Shown: in pieces, positions 1 through 8,513 of the stretch
Layout of the letters: every line of letters begins with the position of its first letter
Position numbering within the stretch: position 1 is the stretch's first letter
DNA from: Linum tenue
Taxonomy: Eukaryota > Streptophyta > Magnoliopsida > Malpighiales > Linaceae
DNA length: 64,000 nucleotides
Direction of reading: 5' to 3'
NCBI GenBank assembly: GCA_946122785.1
Contig: CAMGYJ010000004.1
Span: forward strand, 55,312,679 to 55,376,678
Made by a program: the position numbers and the translations under genes
The notes under the pieces: model-generated
What the model was told of the DNA's origin: nothing
The model's input: only the letters and a program-made list of their open reading frames with translations
The model's database searches: none

Positions 1-829
1 CTTACGTTCCAACTCAATCAATATCAAATAAATAATTTAGATTATATCTCATATTCCTTCGATAGTAAAAGTTTTTTTTTTAAGAATTGCATATTCTGAT
101 GAATGGATGCAATGTTTGGAATGATATAACCACCCAAAATGAAGGATTGCAATTCTTCAAATCCTCTCTATCTTCTTATATAAATAGAATAGCTTGGATG
201 GTGAAAGGACCGAGAAAAAGCAAAAACATTTCGTCTTCTTATTTTCATAAAAAGGTTCTAAGTGTGCTTTAGTGTTCTTAAATCTAGAAGGTAAGGTGGT
301 GATAGTTTTATACTACGAATAAATTTTTAGCAATCTAAGGCTCTGTGGAGGGTGAAAATATTATTTACGGAAAGTAAACATAGGTCACTACTGTATCATA
401 ATCCTAGCCACCCGGTTTCGGCTATCATACATACACCCTCGCTCAAACAAGACAAAAAAGAGTATGAAATTGCAAAAAGTGAAATTTAACTCAATTCTTT
501 GACAACATAGGATTACCGTGGCGTCCACCCTGATCCATAATTAGTGACATCCAAATTTTCATAGGGTAAACCTAGTGGCGATCCAGAAAGTGAAACTGGT
601 GTGTCCTTTTATTCATAATACAAATTGTCTCGACTGGGGATTTCATTTAAAACATAATAAGTTAACTTTATGGCAATTAAATAACAATAAGTTTGAGTGT
701 AGTGACAAAATATTCTAATGTCATCTTAATTAAACCGGTGAGTTTGATTCCTTCAATAAGCATACATGAGATAGGGGTTTATTATTTTTTTTACCACAAA
801 TTACCTGCATCCGGTGACAGAATCCAAAC
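1..829. other. AT-rich intergenic DNA, no gene seen
   Basis: Reading frames here are short and lack recognisable domains. Nothing beyond AT-rich sequence is visible up to the hAT element that starts at 830. The last eight bases (822-829, ATCCAAAC) are the left target-site duplication of that element. Confidence 0.6.
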
Positions 830-1380
830 TAGGGATGACAAAAATATCCGCAACCGTGGATATCCGTCCGAATCCGACATAATTCGGTAGGGTAAAATCC
901 GAACCCGAAGGACTTTTAGTGGGTACGGGTAAAACCCGAACCCGAATATTGCGGGTAATGGGTGGGCATGGTTTTCTCAATATCCAACCCGAACCCGCAC
1001 GATTATACACATGCATATGTATTTTGTCTAGAAATAATCAATATTTTTGTCTAACATATTTTATGTTTACCATATAAATATAATATCTTTTGGAATTGTG
1101 TTGTTTTTTTAATTTTGTTCATTCTAGTGAATAATTGTCGTACTTTTCGTCTTACGTAACGTGAGAATAAGTGTGAATATTAATATATTGGTTGAAGTTA
1201 TAAAGAGAAACCATTACCCATGGATAACCGTGGATACCCGAAACCCGAACGGGTATGGGCACGGTTTGGATTTTCTACCTGTTTCTTATGTGGGTATGGG
1301 TATGGGTAAAACCCGAACTACTTTGGGTAGGGTAACAGATATGCACTATCCGTCCCCGACCCGACCCATTGCCATCCCTA
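830..1380. mobile_element. Non-autonomous hAT element (MITE), family A copy 1
   Basis: The 551-bp element begins TAGGGATGACAA and ends TTGCCATCCCTA, giving 12-bp imperfect terminal inverted repeats. It is flanked by a perfect 8-bp direct duplication, ATCCAAAC, at 822-829 and 1381-1388, the hallmark of hAT transposition. It has no coding capacity. Both subterminal regions are full of iterated GGGTTCGGGT / ACCCGAACCC motifs around an AT-rich core. A second copy lies inverted at 50596-51146. Confidence 0.9.
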
Positions 1381-1388
1381 ATCCAAAC

Positions 1389-1753
1389 CCTCTAGCTCCT
1401 TCTAACTATTCTATGGGCTTATTATCAACTTCATTTTGGTCATCCAAGCACTTGTTGGTTACCTGTTAACTACAAAACTGACTCGGTTAAACCACAACCA
1501 AACCCACTATCACCCCTAACTAAGTCCATATATGGAGCCGAAGGTAAGGCCCAACTCAATGGGCCCTGATTGCGGCCCACAGTCTCACTGATCAGCTTAA
1601 CGGTGGCGGGGTTACGAGACGAGACGAGACGCGCCCCGATCTGAAGGAAGTCGAGCCTGAAACCTTTTTAGGGTTTTACGCCAACAACTCTGCTTTCTCT
1701 GAATGAGATCACATTAGGAAGAAGGCAAAGCGGAAGGAAATACAGATCCAGAA
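1389..1753 (+). promoter_or_regulatory. Upstream region of the PPR gene with site II motifs and a telo-box
   Basis: Three TGGGCC/GGCCCA (site II type) motifs occur at 1548-1553, 1560-1565 and 1574-1579. A telo-box-like TTAGGGTTT lies at 1668-1676, about 80 bases before the ATG. In plants this pairing is common in promoters of housekeeping genes and of genes for mitochondrial or ribosomal functions, which fits a PPR gene. A short GAGAC pentamer run lies near 1616-1630. No TATA box is obvious. Promoter activity is inferred. Confidence 0.5.
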
Positions 1754-3675
1754 ATGGCGATGCCACAGCTTTCCGGGCGCACGAAGAACGTGGCGAAGAG
1801 ATCGAAGAAGTACTTAGAGGAAGCTCTGTACGTCAAGCTGTTCCAACAAGGCGGCGAGGAGGTGAGCGTCAGGGAACAGTTGAATAAGTTCCTCAAGAGC
1901 TCCAAGCGCGTTTACAAATGGGAAGTTGGAGACACAATCAAGAAGTTTCGCGACCGGAAGCTCTATTATCCTGCTCTAAAGGTTCGGACTGGCGAACTTA
2001 CGTTTCGACTGGAAATTTTATTTTGGTTGATCTTGTGTTGTCCATTGCGCTTTATGTTTTTCGGGTTCTTGCGAAGTAGCTATTTTCGTGACTTCTGGTG
2101 TTGCTAGTGATTAGTAGTCTCCAGGAGTTGTTAGATGCTGAGAATAATAGAAGAACTCTTAATCTCTCCAAATCAAGCCAATGGATGTTACATGCTCCTT
2201 CAATCGTATTATTCAAAACAGTTGCTTCCATGAATTAGTTTTGACATTTTAGTGCATGCTGTGCAGTGTATTGAACATAGTTTTGTGGTCCCATAGTCGC
2301 AGTGCTGAGAAGCTGGAAACTTTCTGGATGCTATTATTATACTGCTATGTTTGACAAATGCAGAATTTCATAGTTATGTTTTTATGGGCATTAGTTACAG
2401 GATTGAAATGTGTACTTTTGATGCACACAGTTATCAGAAGCTATGTCAAGGAGAGGTATGAACAAGACAGTCAGTGATCAAGCTATCCATCTTGATCTAC
2501 TCGCCAAAGCTCGCGGTATTCGTGCTGCAGAAGATTATTTTATTGATCTTCCTGAAACATCAAAGAGCCAGTTGACATATGGGGCTCTTCTCAACTGCTA
2601 TTGCAAAGCCTCGATGGCTGAAGAAGCAGAAGCTCTTCTTCAAAAGATGAAGGAGCTCAATTTTGGGTTAACTTCCATGTCTTACAACAGCCTCATGACC
2701 CTTTATGAGAAGACCAGTCAGCATGAGAAGATTCCATCTGTAATACAGGAAATGAAGGCCGATAGCGTGATGCCTGATTCTTTTACATACAATATCTGGA
2801 TGAGGGCTCTGGCAGCTGCCCGTGATATATCCGGTGTTGAGAGAGTTATTGATGAAATGAAGAGGGATGGTAGAATTGCTGCAGATTGGACTACTTATAG
2901 CAACTTAGCGTCCATTTATGTTGATGCTAGGTTGGTTGACAAGGCAGAAAAGGCACTGAAAGAATTGGAGAAGCTAAAAGATCCAAAAAATCTCTCTCCT
3001 TTCCAGTTCCTGATCACATTGTATGGAAGGACAGGGAACTTGCCTGAAGTTTACCGAGTCTGGCGTTCGTTGAGGGTGGCGTTTCCTAAAACAGCTAACA
3101 TAAGCTATCTGAATATGATTCAAGTGCTGGTTAGCTTGAAAGATTTGCCAGGTGCAGAGAAATGTTTCAGGGAATGGGAAGTTGGTTGCTCAACGTATGA
3201 TATTAGGGTTGCAAATGTTCTCATTAGAGCTTATATTAACGAGGGTCAGCTAGAGAGGGCCGAAGAATTGAAGAACAGGGCCAAAAGAAGAGGCAGCGAG
3301 CCAAATGCTAAGACATGGGAAATATTTTCGGATTATCATATGAGAAATGGAGACATCAAGCCGGCAGTTGAGTGTTTAGCCAATGCAATAGCTTTTGGTA
3401 AAGGAGACGGACAGAAATGGGTCCCTTCTAATGAGGTTGTGAGATCTTTGATGGCACATTTTGAGCAAGAAAGAGATGTCGATGGTGCAGAAGCTTTTAC
3501 AGATATTCTGAAGAAGGCTGTTGAGAATTTAGGAGCAGAAGTGTTGGAATCATTGATAAGAACTTATGCAGCTGCTGGAAAGAAGACCAACATGATGCGT
3601 CGCCGATTAAAGATGGAGAATGTAGAGGTGAGTGAAGCGTGTCATAAGTTGCTTGACACGATAAGTATTGAGTGA
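1754..3675 (+). CDS. Pentatricopeptide repeat (PPR) protein, At1g60770-like
   Basis: Two exons, 1754-1981 and 2431-3675, give 490 aa. The intron has a GT donor at 1982 and a CACAG acceptor ending at 2430, and joins PALK to LSEAM in frame. PPR proteins are helical-repeat RNA binders that act on organelle transcripts. Repeat signatures are visible in series, for example LTYGALLNCYCK, MSYNSLMTLYEK, FTYNIWMRALAA, TTYSNLASIYVD and ISYLNMIQVL, which is a P-class arrangement with no E or DYW editing tail. The protein strongly resembles the Arabidopsis At1g60770 group of short PPR proteins, whose N-terminus is basic (SGRTKNVAKRSKKYLEEAL). Organelle targeting is inferred from the family. The first ATG was chosen because the similarity starts there. 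Site II motifs lie upstream. Confidence 0.93.
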
Positions 3676-4371
3676 GACTAGCACTTCGTTCTTTTCAGTT
3701 TCAGTAGCTGATTGTTTGCTGTTAAAGGTGTTATTGAAGACTATAAATGTTAGATTTTTCTCACATAATAAGAACACAAGTCTCCTTTTTGCACTTATCT
3801 TGGTGGAGTGGTACGATTTCTTGGGCTCTACGCTGGAATGTATTCTGTGGTTTCAGGTTTGGTTTAGATGATAGTTTTGTTGAGATTGTTATGATGTTGG
3901 TATTGTTAACAATGCATTGTTGCATAATAATATTAATTATATAATAATCATTGTTTGTTTGATGTGACAAACTATAACTCAAAATGAGCGATAGTTAAAT
4001 ATCATGTTTAAGCTGTGATTGTTGATTTTTTTTTCCAATTATGTCTCTAACTTTTTATGTATGTTGCCTTTTTATATTAAAATTAAAGGGTAAAAATGAT
4101 GTTTCACTCAAAAGTAATATCACTTATCTAAATATTACATTAGCTATCACACAAATAAAAGAATGTTAACCATAATGCATCAATATAACTATCACTAAAA
4201 TCAAACATGTTCTGTTGGTGCAATTACAGCCACTTGAAACACTTTCCAACCATTATCTACTAAGGAATTTGGAAATTCTGCGAGGGTTTGATTTGCCTCT
4301 ACACAGAAGTTGGGATGAGGTGGTTTTGGCTGTTGCTGCTACAGCTGGTAGATGTGTTCTGAGGAAGAACT
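3676..4371. other. PPR gene 3' flank and intergenic DNA; LINE insertion target
   Basis: The first few hundred bases probably include the PPR 3' UTR; no polyadenylation signal was fixed. From about 4200 one frame stays open toward the LINE junction and would continue on the far side (10986 to a stop near 11080) if the insertion and one target duplication were removed. The deduced peptide is not recognised, so it may be chance. Confidence 0.4.
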
Positions 4372-4386
4372 TGCTAGGATTCTGTT
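4372..4386. repeat. LINE target-site duplication, 3' side
   Basis: TGCTAGGATTCTGTT occurs here immediately before the poly(T) run and again at 10971-10985. All 15 bases match. The duplication brackets the minus-strand LINE and fixes both of its ends. Confidence 0.95.
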
Positions 4387-4457
4387 TTTTTTTTTTTTTT
4401 TTTTTTTTTTTGACAAAAGGCAGTGCTTTTCCATAAAAGAAGCTGAAGTCAGTAAGG

Positions 4458-7400
4458 TTACAAAAGGTGCGAGATAACATCAAGGATCTGAACCCACTGG
4501 CTGGGTAGAGTATTTTTTGCTCGGGACCTCGCTACCCAATTGGCCTTAGCGTTGTTGACCCTTTTGATATGTGAGATGCTGATCCATGGGTACTCCTCCA
4601 AAGTCTTTTTAATGGTCCCGATCCACGCCGATGCACGCCATGGCCAGAGACTCTGGTTTCCTTGAAGTGCATTGATGAGAGTGAGGCAGTCAGTTCGGAC
4701 CAAACACGGGCTGTTAAGCCTAGAGGCCATAACCGTACCTTCCATGAGTGCTTTCGCTTCAGCTTCAATCGGTGAAAAGCAGTGCAGAGGCTCAGCTATC
4801 CCGTCACATACTTGTCCATGGTCATTCATGAGAACAATGCCATACGCCGCCTCTTGAGATTCTTCGAAGAAAGAACCATCACAGTGTATTTCAAATTGAT
4901 GAATACATGGCGGTGGAGCAGGATGATCAGGGGATGTGGGTGGCTGAGTGGGGGTTGAAAGTGATGATGGTATTTTAGGGCAGGCTTCCCATTGTTGTGC
5001 TTCCAGAGTGGCCCTAAAATTGGTTGCTGGTGGCCAGGGTGCTTTTCCCCTGAAAATAAACTCATTCCTCGTCTTCCATATCTGCCATAACAGGAAGATG
5101 ACCTTCTGTATAATGTTCATGGAGTACCTGGTTTGAAGAGAGAAGAGCCACTCTAAGATGGGGGTGGAGAGTGGGGGGACGGCCATGTCAGGCCATCCCT
5201 GATACCATCCAGCAACCGCATGAGGGCAGGAGAAAAGAGTATGGTGTATAGATTCCGTTGGGTCTGCACAGATAGGGCATGCTTTTGATGGGGAGCACTT
5301 ACGCTTGAAGAGGTTCTCCTTCGTTGCCAGTGCCCTTCTGGTGCACTTCCAGATAAAGAACTTCAGTTTTGGAGGCAGGGAGAGACTCCACAGCCATTTC
5401 CATCTATCCTTACTATTAGCATCAGTCTCATGGTAGTCCTGCTCCCTTCGCTGACTATTGTGGAAAGCAAGATAGGCTGATTTGACTGTAAAATCTCCAC
5501 TATCCGTGTATCTCCAAGCCCAGATATCATCCAGTGTTTCTGGACCGATAGGTGTAGCAGCCACTAGTTTGAGGTCCATAGGGCTGAGGTACCCTGCCAG
5601 CAGGTCGAATCTCCAAGCTCGATTGATACCATCAATCCAATTGTCAACCATGGTTTCGTCAGGCCAGTCGAAATCAAGCAATCGGCCTGGCCTGTCAAAC
5701 CTCCATGGGTCTTGGAACATCCTTGTCTTCTTACCATTGCCAATCACCCTTATGATTCCCTGCTTCATCCATTTTTTCGCTTCACAGAGACTAGACCATA
5801 TCCAGGAGGCTTTTCCCCCTTTCTTGGCGGCCAAGAAATCCTCTTTGGGGTAGTATATGCTTTTCAGAACCTTCACCCACAAGGCCTCTGGGTTGGTAAG
5901 GGCTCTCCATGCCTGTTTAGCCAGTAGGGCCAGGTTGATCGTGCTGAAAGGTCTAAAATTCAGACCACCCTCCTCCTTAGGGGCATACAGGACGTGGGCT
6001 GCTCTCCAGTGTATAGTTTTTTTCGACATCTTTCCGCTCCAGAAGAAGTTTCGAAGCATGGAATCCATTCTCTTGGTCATCGATCTAGGGAGCAAAAAGA
6101 GACACATGATAAAGGAAGGCACAGCTTGGAATACTGCCTTCAGGAGAACCTCCTTGCCGCCCGGGGAGAGGAGTAGGCTCTTCCATGATTCCCCTTTTGC
6201 TTCCATTCGTTTAAGGAGGAACTGGAATGTCTCCTTCTTTGACCGGCCCCATTCAGTGGGGACTCCCAGATATTTGGAGTGGCACTGGTCCGCCGCAAAT
6301 CCCGTGCTCTGAAAAATGGAGATCTGCTCAGATAGCGGGACATTAGCACTGAAAAAAATCGATGATTTCTCTCGGTTGACCTCCTGACCCGTCAGCGATC
6401 CATAATCATTAAGAATGTTCAGAATATGATCCGCTTCCCTCTGTGTTGCTTCCCCAAAAATAACAGTGTCGTCTGCAAAGAGACAGTGGGTGAGGGTCGG
6501 ACACTCCCTGTTGAGTTTGATTCCTTTGATTAGTTGTCCCTGAGTAGCCTTGTCAATCAAGAAAGACAAGGCATTAGACATCAAAATAAAGAGTAGGGGG
6601 GACAGAGGGTCCCCCTGGCGGATGCCACGGGATGGTGCGAATTCGGATGATGGATTCCCATTAAGCAAAAGCTTAAACTTAACTGTTGAGATGCAAGCTC
6701 GGACCCATCCACACCAGGTGTCACTGAATCCATAGGCTTTGAGGAGGAAGATGAGAGAATCCCATTCAACCAGGTCGTAAGCCTTCCTCATGTCAATTTT
6801 CATCATCATGTCTTTGTAGGTCTTCGTCTTGTTCTTCTTGAAATTGTTGAGCACTTCATGTACTATAATGATGTTGTCTTGAATTTGTCTTCCCCCTGTG
6901 AAGGCAGACTGTAATTCATTAACCAGAGTTGGTAGCCACGGTTGTAATCTAGAGGTCATGATCTTCGTGATCACTTTGTACCGAAAATTGCACAAACTGA
7001 TCGGCCTGAATTGGCTAATCAACTCGGGCTGTTCCACCTTGGGAATGAGGGAGATATAGGTATCATTCCACCCCTCAGAAATGACTCCAGTTCTGAAAAA
7101 ATCGATGATCTCCTTGCAGAGGGGATCGCCGAGAACGGGCCAGTATGTACGAAAGAAGTGACCAGGGAAACCATCAGGGCCTGGGGCCTTATTTGGCCCG
7201 AGCTGGAAAACGGCCTTGCGTATCTCCTCTTTAGTGACTTCTGCTGTTAGATGAAGATTCGCCTCTTCTGAGACCAAGGCTGGAAACCCTGCTAACAAAT
7301 TGGCTTCAAAAGAACCACTTCTGCTCTGAAAGAGCTTTTTATAGAAATCATTCGCGTGGTCATCAATCCCCGCAGGGTTATCAATCCAAATTCCTTCTGC

Positions 7401-8513
7401 ATTCTTCAGTTTAATGATTCTGTTACGGTGTTTTCTTCTGATAGTAGAGGCATGGAAAAACCCTGTGTTCTGGTCCCCTTCCCGTAGCCATCCATTCCTC
7501 GACCTCTGAGCCCAAAAGGCTTCTTCCGAAGTCCACCATTTATCAAGTTCCAGCGATAAGTCCCTTTCCTCATCCACCATTGCCTGTGTCCTGATAGGAC
7601 CCTGTAGTTCCTGCAGTCTCATTCTGATTTCCTGTTCTCTCTTCTGGTTCTGTACCCTGTCCAGTTTGGCCCAGCTCACAATGCTTCTACGTACATCATT
7701 AAGAATCCCTTGTACAGTGTCCCCAGAGCCCCATTTGTCATTGATGATCTGTTGACATTCATTGTTCTCCTTCCACCTCTTATCGAACCGGAATGGAGTA
7801 TTAGCAGAGGGCTGGTGGAGGTGAAGATCCACCCGAATTGGGCAATGATCAGACTCCACGAAGTCTTCATGGAAGACTCTAGCTTGCTCGAAGCATCTGA
7901 GCCAGCTCGCATTACAGAGGGCTCTATCCAGTCTTTCCCTGATCAAATCGTCTCCCTGCTGGTTGTTTGACCAAGTGAAGATCTCTCCCGAGAACCCGAG
8001 ATCAATTAATCCATTGCTGTCCATGAAATACTTGAAAGGGATCACATTTTCATTACGAATGGGGCATCGCCCCTGTTTTTCACACGGCATAAGAGCCACA
8101 TTCAGATCACCTACAATAAGCCAAGGCTCGTTCTGAGCCTCCCTAAGATTCGTGATTCTTTCCCACAGCATCCTTCTCTCTGCAGCCGTGGCAGGAGCAT
8201 GGATCAAAGTACAAAAGAACATCACCCCATTCTGACTGATCCTAATATCCAAAAAGGATTTACAGCTATCTAAAACTTCAACTTCCACATCATCATTCCA
8301 CCACACAGCAAGGCCGCTTCCTTCTCTTTCTGGGCTAACATATTCCCCATGATCAAACCTCAAAGCTCTTCTTTTACTTTCCATAAAATTTTCATCCTTC
8401 TTAGTCTCCATCAAAAAGAGGATTGAAGGGCCAAACCGCCGGCAGAGACGGCCGCAGTAGCTCCTTGTAAGGGATTGGCCAAATCCCCTACAGTTCCAGC
8501 TGATGATCCTCAT
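4458..8513 (-). CDS. LINE ORF2: endonuclease / reverse transcriptase / RNase H polyprotein
   Basis: The 1351-aa product performs target-primed reverse transcription. The N-terminal APE-type endonuclease shows ISWNCRG, METK, VGDLN, RLDR and ESDHCP, with the usual Glu, Asp/Asn and Asp-His residues. The central reverse transcriptase shows KIDMRKAYD, GIRQGDPLSP and the FADD catalytic box. A zf-RVT region follows (CPICADPTESIHHTLFSCPH). The C-terminal RNase H (RVT_3 type) has CDGSF, EAEAKAL and VRTDC, but the usual last acidic or His position of the NxxA(D/H) motif reads Asn (NNAKANWVA). The start ATG overlaps the ORF1 stop in an ATGA arrangement. Domain order and length match plant L1 clade elements that carry RNase H. 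Confidence 0.95.
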   Translation of the reverse strand: MRIISWNCRGFGQSLTRSYCGRLCRRFGPSILFLMETKKDENFMESKRRALRFDHGEYVSPEREGSGLAVWWNDDVEVEVLDSCKSFLDIRISQNGVMFFCTLIHAPATAAERRMLWERITNLREAQNEPWLIVGDLNVALMPCEKQGRCPIRNENVIPFKYFMDSNGLIDLGFSGEIFTWSNNQQGDDLIRERLDRALCNASWLRCFEQARVFHEDFVESDHCPIRVDLHLHQPSANTPFRFDKRWKENNECQQIINDKWGSGDTVQGILNDVRRSIVSWAKLDRVQNQKREQEIRMRLQELQGPIRTQAMVDEERDLSLELDKWWTSEEAFWAQRSRNGWLREGDQNTGFFHASTIRRKHRNRIIKLKNAEGIWIDNPAGIDDHANDFYKKLFQSRSGSFEANLLAGFPALVSEEANLHLTAEVTKEEIRKAVFQLGPNKAPGPDGFPGHFFRTYWPVLGDPLCKEIIDFFRTGVISEGWNDTYISLIPKVEQPELISQFRPISLCNFRYKVITKIMTSRLQPWLPTLVNELQSAFTGGRQIQDNIIIVHEVLNNFKKNKTKTYKDMMMKIDMRKAYDLVEWDSLIFLLKAYGFSDTWCGWVRACISTVKFKLLLNGNPSSEFAPSRGIRQGDPLSPLLFILMSNALSFLIDKATQGQLIKGIKLNRECPTLTHCLFADDTVIFGEATQREADHILNILNDYGSLTGQEVNREKSSIFFSANVPLSEQISIFQSTGFAADQCHSKYLGVPTEWGRSKKETFQFLLKRMEAKGESWKSLLLSPGGKEVLLKAVFQAVPSFIMCLFLLPRSMTKRMDSMLRNFFWSGKMSKKTIHWRAAHVLYAPKEEGGLNFRPFSTINLALLAKQAWRALTNPEALWVKVLKSIYYPKEDFLAAKKGGKASWIWSSLCEAKKWMKQGIIRVIGNGKKTRMFQDPWRFDRPGRLLDFDWPDETMVDNWIDGINRAWRFDLLAGYLSPMDLKLVAATPIGPETLDDIWAWRYTDSGDFTVKSAYLAFHNSQRREQDYHETDANSKDRWKWLWSLSLPPKLKFFIWKCTRRALATKENLFKRKCSPSKACPICADPTESIHHTLFSCPHAVAGWYQGWPDMAVPPLSTPILEWLFSLQTRYSMNIIQKVIFLLWQIWKTRNEFIFRGKAPWPPATNFRATLEAQQWEACPKIPSSLSTPTQPPTSPDHPAPPPCIHQFEIHCDGSFFEESQEAAYGIVLMNDHGQVCDGIAEPLHCFSPIEAEAKALMEGTVMASRLNSPCLVRTDCLTLINALQGNQSLWPWRASAWIGTIKKTLEEYPWISISHIKRVNNAKANWVARSRAKNTLPSQWVQILDVISHLL

